Part shown: piece after piece, positions 20,871-26,900 of the stretch | Layout of the letters: each line of letters opens with the position of its first letter | Numbering within the stretch: position 1 is the stretch's first letter | Origin: a virus | DNA length: 26,900 nucleotides | Virus record (IMG/VR): IMGVR_UViG_3300042866_001699 | Span: 1 to 26,900 of that record | Direction: 5' to 3' (one strand) | Notes under the pieces: generated by a model | What the model saw: only the letters and a program-made list of their open reading frames with translations | The model's database searches: none | Told to the model about the DNA's origin: nothing | Translations under genes and position numbers: made by a program

Positions 20871-22014
20871 CGACGCTCCCCGCGCTAGTGTCAGCGCCGA
20901 TGTTGGTTTGACCGCCGCCCGTGCCCATGTTCTTCGCGAGGATCGGATCATCGAGCCCGTCAAGCGGCGCAAGGTTCAGGTACTCACGCGCTTCGTTGCG
21001 CGTGATGACGCCGGACTCGACGCCAGTGCGCAGCGCTGCCATTTGCTCGGCGAGCGACGGCCGAGAGATCATGTCAGCGTCAAACGTCGCCGAGCCGAAC
21101 GGCGCAAGTTTCGCAACGATCTCGGCCGCCCACGTGCTGAACCAGTGCTGCAAACACGCGTCCACGTACATGCGAGACAGCCATTCCATCGAGCCATAGG
21201 CGTTCGCGCTGTGCTCGCTCAGGTACGACGTCGGCACGCCATAGATGCGCGAAACGTCTTCGACGCTGTAACGACGCGCGGCCGAGATTCCGGAATCGTC
21301 GAGCGTGCTACTGATGCGCTCGACCTTCATGCCTTCTGCGAGCACAAGCGGCTTGCCGGCGTTCGCCGCACCGGCATGGTGCTTCATGTAGTCCTCAACC
21401 ACCATCTGTCGCGCGGGTGCGCCCATTGGGCCCTGTGCGACGATGGCAATCTTCGGGTTGCCCGCGTTCTTCATCACTTCGAGCTGCGCTTGCTCCTGCG
21501 ATGCAAGCACACTGAGCGACGTGCGGCACAATCGCACTGGCGATTCGCCCCACAAGCCATCGAGCCCGACGGCTCGAAGGTGCAGCATCGATGACATCGG
21601 CACGTCACCGTACAGCCGCGTTTTGTAGACCGGCTCAGGCTTCGTGAGATCGAGCGAAACGCTTTCGATGTCGAGCGGCAACAACTCAAGCAACTCGCCA
21701 CCGAGCGTGCGGTTGATCACGGCGAACGCGTTGCCGTATAGCAGCGCTTGCATCGTAAGCGAGCGGCGAAACTCAAAGCCATTCTGCCAGCGGTTCGGTT
21801 GCTGCAACAACGCGTTTGCAGTGCGCTCGCTCACGTCGAGCGGCACGCGTGCCACGTCGTTGGCGATGAGCGAAGCCGCGCGGTATACGGGCGTATATGC
21901 AAGCGCCGTGCCTGGCGTGATCGTGGGCATACCCACCGAGTCGAAACTCGTGGGAAGGAGAACGCCATGCGTTCCCCAGTGGCCGAGCCATCGTTGCAAC
22001 AGTCCGCGCAGCAT
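20857..22014 (-). CDS. Portal protein, HK97 family, copy 2 (385 aa)
   Basis: Homologue of 4843-6000; about a dozen residues differ, such as AQGPMG for SPGPMG near residue 207 and TGGGQTNIG near the end. The YGVPTSYLSEHS motif and the AYTPVYRAASLIANDV block are unchanged. The ATG at 22,012-22,014 is the only plausible start here, since the copy-1 alternative 11 codons upstream is not a start codon in this copy. No good ribosome-binding site precedes it, so the true start could be a rare codon further up. Confidence 0.92.
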   Translation of the reverse strand: MLRGLLQRWLGHWGTHGVLLPTSFDSVGMPTITPGTALAYTPVYRAASLIANDVARVPLDVSERTANALLQQPNRWQNGFEFRRSLTMQALLYGNAFAVINRTLGGELLELLPLDIESVSLDLTKPEPVYKTRLYGDVPMSSMLHLRAVGLDGLWGESPVRLCRTSLSVLASQEQAQLEVMKNAGNPKIAIVAQGPMGAPARQMVVEDYMKHHAGAANAGKPLVLAEGMKVERISSTLDDSGISAARRYSVEDVSRIYGVPTSYLSEHSANAYGSMEWLSRMYVDACLQHWFSTWAAEIVAKLAPFGSATFDADMISRPSLAEQMAALRTGVESGVITRNEAREYLNLAPLDGLDDPILAKNMGTGGGQTNIGADTSAGSVDDFA

Positions 22015-22059
22015 GTGCGTATTTGGTGGGCTGCGATTGCGCGGGATTGCACCTAAACG

Positions 22060-23739
22060 CTATTGTTTGAAATATTCTTCGGCTTCTTCGTCATACACGC
22101 TGCGCTTGGCGCCGCCCCACACGTGCGCGGCAATGATGGACGCCACGAGCGGATCAATCGCGCAGAATTCCCGCGACTTAATTGGCCGAATGTTTCCATT
22201 CTGATCGCGCTTGGCGTGCGCATCGGCACACGCGCGGCGCAAGATTGGATCATCACCGATCACTAGGCGCGAGCCCGCCCATAGGTTTTGGAATAGGTTG
22301 CATCCGGGCCCGAAGGTGGCGATGCCCATCCGGTACACCACGAGCGGCACGCCGTCGGCTTGCAGTTGTTCGGCCAAGTACTTCGAGCCCCACGCGTCGT
22401 AGCCGACGGCCTTAACGTCAAACTCGTCGCGCAGGGCGAGGATTTGCGCCCGCACCGAGTCGTAATCAATCTCGCGCCCTGGCGTGAGCGTGATCTTGCC
22501 ATCGGAAGCCCACGCGCGGATTGGGTAGCGGTAGTCGAGCTCACGCTGCGCGACGTCGGCCCGAGGCCACCAGTAGTGGCCGCGCAGCGCCACGCGGCCA
22601 TTGTCAAGCGGCACTGCCACAACCATAGCCGTCATATCGAGCGACTTGGAAAGGTCGAGGCCCACCCACGCGGGCTTTCCTTTCAGCGCTTCCCAGTCAA
22701 TGCGCTGCCCGCCCGGCCACAGCGACATATCAAGCCAGCCGCCCGTGTTCTCGTCACACCTAGCGGCGTGGTACCTGGCGAATTCGCCGCGCCCCATCGC
22801 CGAGCGTTTCATTGTGTTCCACGATCGCTTCAGGCTCACAAGGTCGGGTTGGCCGTGCTCGAGGCCAGGGTTAGCCTTCACCCACGTTGACTCATCCTCG
22901 AGCGGGTCGGTGGGATCGAGCCCGTACAGCATCGGCAACACCGTGTCATCGTCAAGTTCGCCGGACAGGATTGCTTCGCCCTGTTTGACGAGTTCGGCGT
23001 AGTGGTTCTCGGGGTTGCTGCCGGGGGTGGTGATGATTACGCCGGTGGATTCTCGGCGCTTGGCGCCGGTGGTTAACAACTTGGTCAAGAACCGGCCCTT
23101 GAACTCGGCCGCCTCATCAGCGATCCACAGCGATGGATTCAAGCCGTCAAGCGAGCGCTCGAGCGCTGGCAGTGCCGTCATTTGGCAATCCTGCTCAAGG
23201 CGTAGCACGGCGTGTGCTCGGGCGATCAAAGTTGGGTCACCGAGGCGCTGCGCCATTGTGCGGGCGGTGTCCAGGCAGATTTCTGCCTGCTCTTCGTTGT
23301 TGGCGATTACGTGCACGCGGCGGCCCTCGCCCGCGAGAAGGTCAAAGAGCGCAAGCCCGGCCATCAGCGTGGTCTTGCCGTTGCCGCGGGCGACCTGCAC
23401 CATTGCAAGTCGGCAGCGTCGACGGCCGTCGGGTAGTCGCCACCCGACGATGTTGGCGAGTACCCACAGTTGCCACGGGTGCAGCTCGAAGGGCTTGCCG
23501 GAATCTTCGCCGACCAGGTTGAGCGAGCGGAAGTGCTCGGCGACGCGCTCGACGTCAGGCCACGACATTACCAGGTCGGAGCGCTCGAGGTCGCGCCGGA
23601 AGCGCTGCGCCGCGGCGTAGACCCAACGTCCGGCGGGTGTACGGCCGTCAATGACGGCATTGACGTAGGCAAGCACCGCAGTACGCGTACAAGTTACGTC
23701 CGAGGCGGTGTGATTCCGTACATGGGGGGCATTAGCCAA
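22060..23739 (-). CDS. terL: Large terminase subunit, HK97-type TerL, copy 2 (559 aa)
   Basis: Homologue of 6046-7725 with about 16 changed residues of 559. Four lie between residues 62 and 68 (DVERVAEHF for EVDAVAAHF). Walker A (ARGNGKTT), Walker B (LWIADEAAE) and the nuclease motifs are identical. The TTG start and the run of G before it are the same as in copy 1, which supports this unusual start. The stop is TAG in both copies. Confidence 0.95.
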   Translation of the reverse strand: MANAPHVRNHTASDVTCTRTAVLAYVNAVIDGRTPAGRWVYAAAQRFRRDLERSDLVMSWPDVERVAEHFRSLNLVGEDSGKPFELHPWQLWVLANIVGWRLPDGRRRCRLAMVQVARGNGKTTLMAGLALFDLLAGEGRRVHVIANNEEQAEICLDTARTMAQRLGDPTLIARAHAVLRLEQDCQMTALPALERSLDGLNPSLWIADEAAEFKGRFLTKLLTTGAKRRESTGVIITTPGSNPENHYAELVKQGEAILSGELDDDTVLPMLYGLDPTDPLEDESTWVKANPGLEHGQPDLVSLKRSWNTMKRSAMGRGEFARYHAARCDENTGGWLDMSLWPGGQRIDWEALKGKPAWVGLDLSKSLDMTAMVVAVPLDNGRVALRGHYWWPRADVAQRELDYRYPIRAWASDGKITLTPGREIDYDSVRAQILALRDEFDVKAVGYDAWGSKYLAEQLQADGVPLVVYRMGIATFGPGCNLFQNLWAGSRLVIGDDPILRRACADAHAKRDQNGNIRPIKSREFCAIDPLVASIIAAHVWGGAKRSVYDEEAEEYFKQ

Positions 23740-23774
23740 AACTTACCCCCCCCATCGAGCGCAAAATGTGCATA

Positions 23775-23794
23775 TGTGGATAACTTGTGGATAA
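23775..23794 (-). other. Two perfect tandem DnaA boxes, copy 2
   Basis: TGTGGATAA on the plus strand (TTATCCACA on the minus) occurs at 23,775-23,783 and 23,786-23,794, with the same 11-bp period as in copy 1. The surrounding 56-bp gap differs from copy 1 by only about two bases. Confidence 0.55.
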
Positions 23795-23795
23795 C

Positions 23796-24065
23796 TCAAT
23801 CGGACGCGTGGTGTGCCTTGTGGCAGCGCTTGCACAGCGTTTCGAGGTTGCTCCAATCGTTCCATCGGTGTGGCGCGTGAGCACGTTGCACGATGTGGTG
23901 CACTTCCTCGCCGGCGAGCCCGCATCGGTTGCAGGCAGGGTGATGCATAAGCCAGTAGCGGCGAATGCGCTGCCAGTTGCCACCGCTGAAGCCTGCGACA
24001 TGGTCAGCTTCAAAGCGCCTCGCGTTGGGAATCTGTGGCCTCGGGTCGAAGACTGGTATTGCCAC
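23796..24065 (-). CDS. HNH endonuclease, copy 2 (89 aa)
   Basis: Homologue of 7782-8051 with all zinc-binding and catalytic residues kept (C-x-x-C, EEVHHIVQ, WSNLETLC, C-x-x-CH). Residue 37 is Tyr for His and residue 9 is Arg for Lys. The GTG at 24,063-24,065 with GAGGAG upstream is preferred; a nucleotide difference just before it changes Ile to Thr in the longer version, while all differences nearby are silent in the overlapping resolvase-like frame. Confidence 0.85.
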   Translation of the reverse strand: MAIPVFDPRPQIPNARRFEADHVAGFSGGNWQRIRRYWLMHHPACNRCGLAGEEVHHIVQRAHAPHRWNDWSNLETLCKRCHKAHHASD

Positions 24066-24393
24066 GTTGGTACTCCTCGACAAAGCGTGGTAAGTCATCC
24101 AGGCGAATCATCAGCAACCACGGCCGATGACTCGAGCGCATCAGCACCGCGCAAGTCTTCTTGCCACGGCTATCGGTAAGCGCCTGGTCGAGGAACGCGT
24201 AGGGGTTCAAGCGCTCGACGCGCTTGACTTCCCACCAAACGTCCATTCGGTCACACACAACGTCCGGGTCTTTGTGCCCTCCGAAGCGGTTTGCATACTG
24301 GGTGACTCGGCGACAGTCGATACCGACCCTCGCCAGTACCTCACAGGCTTCCAGTTCTCCACGCTTACCTTTCTCGCGGCTCGATCGTGACAT
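24010..24393 (-). CDS. PD-(D/E)XK nuclease, Holliday-junction resolvase-like, copy 2 (127 aa)
   Basis: Homologue of 7996-8379, identical but for one residue near the C-terminus (Leu for Ile in NTSLRPEAT), despite many silent base changes. The KDPDVVCD and WWEVKRVE motifs are intact. An in-frame TGA about 45 bases upstream of the ATG limits the 5' end here, which supports the start at 24,391-24,393. Strong purifying selection suggests the nuclease is essential. Confidence 0.78.
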   Translation of the reverse strand: MSRSSREKGKRGELEACEVLARVGIDCRRVTQYANRFGGHKDPDVVCDRMDVWWEVKRVERLNPYAFLDQALTDSRGKKTCAVLMRSSHRPWLLMIRLDDLPRFVEEYQRGNTSLRPEATDSQREAL

Positions 24394-24411
24394 ATCCACA
24401 AGATATCCACA
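24392..24411 (+). other. Two degenerate DnaA-like boxes, copy 2
   Basis: ATATCCACA occurs at 24,392-24,400 and 24,403-24,411, spaced as in copy 1 (8378-8397). A single base between the boxes differs. Just beyond them the two copies lose all similarity. Confidence 0.35.
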
Positions 24412-24452
24412 TTTAGCAGCGATGTCTACTGTTCATTTGTCGTACCCCTAAC

Positions 24453-24484
24453 CGACATCAAGCCCCTATCAGGCTTGATTGTCG
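24453..24484. other. Hairpin in the non-coding segment after the ATPase gene, copy 2
   Basis: CGACATCAAGCC (24,453-24,464) pairs with GGCTTGAT, a bulged T, and GTCG (24,472-24,484) around a seven-base loop. The sequence is unrelated to the copy-1 hairpin at 8444-8476, but the position in the gap is the same. There is no U-tract. The remainder of the 118-base gap contains a TATATA stretch also seen in copy 1. Confidence 0.45.
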
Positions 24485-24511
24485 TTGTACTCTTTATATA
24501 GGCAACCACAA

Positions 24512-25537
24512 TTACAATTCTCCCTTCACGACCCTCACAAGCACCTTACGACGGTTGCCCGCTTTGCCTGTGTCCTGTGCGACTTCCTTGACTTTGTTCG
24601 TCCTAATCGCCTCATCCGCCAACCATCGAGCGTGCGACTGGGTCACGCCCATTTCCTGCGCTTTCACGGTCAACACCGTCTTGCTGCTCGTGTTGTCGAC
24701 GACTTCGCGCACAAACTCATCCACGGTCATGGGCTGAGCCTTGTTCTTCTGCGCTGCTTTCTTCGCTGTCCATAGGTCATCTAGGTTCAAACTAGGGTCA
24801 ACCGTGACAAACGGCGGGTTGAGCGTCAGCCCCACGGCCATCGGTCGGCGGCTCGAGCGGCATTCACCGCGCAGCACCACGCAACCTTCTTCCATATGCC
24901 GTAGGAACGCCAGGTGCGTGTCCGTCGCCCTGGCGATGGCACCGGCGCCCGATCCGACGTCGGTGGTGGCTTTATTCGATTGGTCGCCCTTCGAGCTGTG
25001 GTGCACGTTGATGATCGCGGCACCGCTGAACTCGGCGATGCGGTCAAGGTGGTTGTAAACGCCCGTCATTTCGCCGTTCGCGTTCTCATCGACGCCATTG
25101 AGGAAGCGATAGAACGCGTCCAGGGCGATCACGTCGAATGCGCCCCGTCCGGCGGCCCGTAGCGTGGCCTCGACGTCCTCGAGGGTTGCCATGCGCCCGC
25201 GCACGAATGCCACGCGTACGCGCTCGTCAAAGAGCTCTTTTTTGATGCCGAGCGCCTCGACCACGTTGGCCATGCGGTTCTTGGCAGTCTCGGGGTGTAA
25301 CTCGTTGTCGACGAGCAATACCCGCGACTGGGTGCACTGGCGGCCCAGCCACGCGCCTCCGCTCGCGAGCGCCGCGATGAGGTGGTACAGCATCCAAGTC
25401 TTGCCCGTCTTGCTTGCACCGATGAAGTTGCAGATTTCGCCCCTGCGAAGCAGCCCGTCAACGACAAACGGGCGCATCGGCGGCACACCATCGCCGATCG
25501 AGGGCGAGGCGATTTCGAATGGTGTCGGCTCGCTCAT
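24512..25537 (-). CDS. RepA/AAA_25-type RecA-fold ATPase, copy 2 (341 aa)
   Basis: Homologue of 8523-9536. Residues 1-260 are close to copy 1, with the same Walker A (GASKTGKT), NELHPE, Walker B (FDVIALD) and NVHHSSKG motifs. After DDLWTAKKA the sequence is almost entirely different: about 80 residues running from QKNKAQPMTVDEFV to RKVLVRVVKGEL. They keep the helical outline of a small DNA-binding domain. This is a sharp domain swap. The ATG at 25,535-25,537 overlaps the upstream stop (ATGA) and follows a GAGG, so the longer frame from 25,630 is rejected. Confidence 0.8.
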   Translation of the reverse strand: MSEPTPFEIASPSIGDGVPPMRPFVVDGLLRRGEICNFIGASKTGKTWMLYHLIAALASGGAWLGRQCTQSRVLLVDNELHPETAKNRMANVVEALGIKKELFDERVRVAFVRGRMATLEDVEATLRAAGRGAFDVIALDAFYRFLNGVDENANGEMTGVYNHLDRIAEFSGAAIINVHHSSKGDQSNKATTDVGSGAGAIARATDTHLAFLRHMEEGCVVLRGECRSSRRPMAVGLTLNPPFVTVDPSLNLDDLWTAKKAAQKNKAQPMTVDEFVREVVDNTSSKTVLTVKAQEMGVTQSHARWLADEAIRTNKVKEVAQDTGKAGNRRKVLVRVVKGEL

Positions 25538-26091
25538 ACGATGTACCTCGCGAACGGTGAGCCGCGGTGCAGCACTTTCCAATCCTCGGAAATGTTCAGC
25601 CACAGGCGCTCGGTGTGCCGCGGATCCCAATCCTCGGGCAATTCAGCGCACAATCGCGCAGCGTGCTCGCACAGGTCAAGAAACTCTTGGGTGTCGTACC
25701 CAGCCATCGCCGCCATTGCTGCGTCATAGGCGCCGAGCGCACCCGCACAGACCAACTTCCACTCACCCTTCCTATCTCTCATGTAGCCCTCGAACGGGCG
25801 CCACGCGCCCATATGCGGCCGCCAATCGAGTGCCCTGCGGAATGCCGCCAGTTCACCCTCGCTCATGCGTTTGGCTTCTCGTCGGCGCTGGAACTCGACC
25901 AACACGCGTACCTGAGCACACAACCCGCTCACCTCGCTTGCACTCATTCCGTATTCAAGCCCCGCGTAATACGCAGCAAGTTCCCACGTGCACTGGTGCT
26001 CGCGTTTCGCGGCTTTGACCTTCTCGGGTAACTCAAACGCGAGCGCCGTCGGTTGCTGCGGCGGCTCGTCCATCCACAATTTAGCGTCCAT
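25534..26091 (-). CDS. Unknown early protein, divergent homologue (185 aa)
   Basis: Distant homologue of 9533-10,117, nine residues shorter. The first residues (MDAK-x-W), the central RRREA-(R/K)-RM-(T/S)-E-x-ELA-x-FR block, W-(K/R)-PH, FEGYMRDR and LCAELPEDWDPR are shared; the N-terminal third is otherwise different. It has no recognisable motif. The start ATG lies after the same terminator/ribosome-binding site arrangement as in copy 1. The rapid change compared with its neighbours may reflect exchange together with the ATPase C-terminus. Confidence 0.75.
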   Translation of the reverse strand: MDAKLWMDEPPQQPTALAFELPEKVKAAKREHQCTWELAAYYAGLEYGMSASEVSGLCAQVRVLVEFQRRREAKRMSEGELAAFRRALDWRPHMGAWRPFEGYMRDRKGEWKLVCAGALGAYDAAMAAMAGYDTQEFLDLCEHAARLCAELPEDWDPRHTERLWLNISEDWKVLHRGSPFARYIV

Positions 26092-26106
26092 GCGTAATAC
26101 CTCCGT

Positions 26107-26144
26107 AAAAAGCACAAGCCCCACGCGGGTGCACGTGGGGCTTG
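26107..26144 (-). terminator. Rho-independent terminator, copy 2
   Basis: The 11-bp stem (CAAGCCCCACG at 26,115-26,125 and its complement at 26,134-26,144), eight-base loop and five-T run (26,111-26,107) are identical to copy 1, even though the gene that follows is strongly diverged. Confidence 0.8.
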
Positions 26145-26184
26145 CTCAAGGAGCCACGCGGAGAGGCGGCCGCGCGGGGAATGG

Positions 26185-26622
26185 TCAGAATGGGATTTCG
26201 TCCGACTCGTCGACCGAGGTCGGGAAAGGTACACGCTTGAAGTCGGCTCGGCTGACCACTGTAATCGCATTTACGATGTGCTTATCTTTCCAGGGCTTCA
26301 GGACGATTTGGACGCGGTCGCCCTTACCGAGCGGGTCGACGGCTTCGGCCGCTTTCAGGTCGTACCAGTCCCAGTATTCCTTTTGGAGGTTGCCGGCTTG
26401 GTTCCACTCGATCCCGATGCGGGCTCGAGGGGTTCCGGCTTTTGTGGTGCCAACTTCCCAGTAGCACACCGTGCCATCGCGGAAAGAAAGCCTGGAATCG
26501 CCCGTAGCGGCGTCCGGCTTGATGGGCGCTCCTTGGCCCTGCGAAACGGGCGATGGCTTCTGCGAGGCTTCTAGGCGGCTCAGAATGGCGCGAATCTCGG
26601 CCAGTGCTTCAGTCGATGTCAT
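26185..26622 (-). CDS. SSB-like single-stranded DNA-binding protein, copy 2 (145 aa)
   Basis: Homologue of 10,212-10,649 with the same length and about 13 changes, mostly in the N-terminal linker (SPVSQGQGAPIKPDAATGDS). The acidic end DESDEIPF is intact, which supports its importance as a protein-docking tip. The start again lies 14 bases inside the preceding gene. Confidence 0.65.
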   Translation of the reverse strand: MTSTEALAEIRAILSRLEASQKPSPVSQGQGAPIKPDAATGDSRLSFRDGTVCYWEVGTTKAGTPRARIGIEWNQAGNLQKEYWDWYDLKAAEAVDPLGKGDRVQIVLKPWKDKHIVNAITVVSRADFKRVPFPTSVDESDEIPF

Positions 26623-26900
26623 TTGGCATTTCCTCCGCGGTAACTGTGGCGACTCGGTCGCCCATCAATGCAAACAAATGGCCGCAGCACAGGCGCAACG
26701 CCCGCCCTGCGGCACGGGTTGAGGCCATCGCTCGGCGGGCGAACTGGGGGCGACTGCCCCACGGCTTTTCATCATCGGTCACGATGCCCGAGCCGCGGCC
26801 TATCACGACGCCAGTGGATCGGTCGAGGATTTCGGCCGTGGCTTCCCATCCTTTGATGCCGTCGGCCTCGAAGCGCTTGACCTCGACTTCCTTGACCGCG
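26609..26900 (-). CDS. Putative single-strand annealing protein, 3' part (cut by window end)
   Basis: The C-terminal 96 residues of the homologue of 10,636-11,106; the 5' part lies beyond the window. The visible part is nearly identical in protein to copy 1, including the WGSRPQFARRAMASTRAAGRALRL-like region, split here as WGSRPQFARR and AMASTRAAGRALRLCCG. The frame stays open to the last base of the window, so no start should be placed inside it. Confidence 0.45.
   Translation of the reverse strand, partial: AVKEVEVKRFEADGIKGWEATAEILDRSTGVVIGRGSGIVTDDEKPWGSRPQFARRAMASTRAAGRALRLCCGHLFALMGDRVATVTAEEMPNDID

Larger units (their letters stand above)
16016..26900. repeat. Copy 2 of a head-to-tail duplicated phage genome segment
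   Basis: Direct repeat of bases 1-10,927, diverged as described for copy 1. Position 16,016 corresponds to position 1 and the window end to 10,927. Gene order, overlaps, DnaA boxes and the terminator are all kept. The two highly divergent patches fall at about 24,425-24,760 and 25,534-26,091. Between them the N-terminal ATPase domain remains close to copy 1, so the differences are mosaic and not uniform. Confidence 0.95.

Noticed and set aside
1-26900. Interpreting the long direct repeat as a transposon or composite element
   Set aside because: The repeat is a whole phage genome with no transposase, terminal inverted repeats or target duplication.
1-26900. CRISPR array, tRNA or rRNA genes, toxin-antitoxin or defence system
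   Set aside because: I saw no regularly spaced short repeats, cloverleaf-like sequences or matching protein families. The ribbon-helix-helix protein has no toxin next to it.

Overview
The window holds about 1.7 copies of a very small tailed-phage genome of roughly 16 kb, joined head to tail. Every convincing gene is on the minus strand. Bases 1-10927 and 16016-26900 are two diverged versions of the same segment, offset by 16,015 bp at the left end and 15,973 bp at the right end. The large terminase proteins differ at about 16 of 559 residues and the capsid proteins at about 30 of 425 (counted by eye). One complete genome unit therefore runs from about 16,015 down to 1, and bases 10928-16015 are present only once. 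The DNA is GC-rich, with tightly overlapping genes (ATGA, TAATG, GTGA and TTGA junctions) and several TTG or GTG starts. Nothing in the window identifies the host; two perfect matches to the classical bacterial DnaA box suggest a bacterium using a standard DnaA.

Following transcription (high to low coordinate), the unit starts with an early block (about 11.7-7.8 kb, again 26.9-23.8 kb). It encodes a ribbon-helix-helix regulator, a 23-residue membrane peptide, a 92-aa helical protein, a putative single-strand annealing protein, an SSB-like protein, a terminator hairpin, a fast-diverging unknown, a RepA/AAA_25-type ATPase, a PD-(D/E)XK nuclease and an HNH nuclease. Two perfect tandem DnaA boxes sit between the HNH gene and the terminase. 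The packaging and head block follows (large terminase, portal, U35 protease, HK97-fold capsid protein, three head-tail connection proteins). Then come the tail genes: tube protein, assembly chaperone with a -1 frame extension, gp10-like protein, and a tape measure of only 239 aa. The unit ends with a 307-aa presumed tail protein, small structural proteins including a paralogous pair, a run of small membrane proteins that could be the lysis region, a 356-aa protein with about 33 cysteines, and a 94-aa Cys-containing protein.

The genes describe a siphovirus-like phage with HK97-type head and packaging and a short predicted tail. I recognise no integrase, DNA polymerase, small terminase or endolysin. 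The replication set (DnaA boxes, RecA-fold ATPase, SSB, annealing protein, nuclease) suggests a replicon that borrows the host polymerase. The two copies differ most in the ATPase C-terminus, the non-coding segment after it, and the unknown gene before it, which looks like exchange of a replication module. Whether the two copies were really joined in nature or by an assembler walking twice round a circular strain-mixed graph cannot be decided from the sequence.
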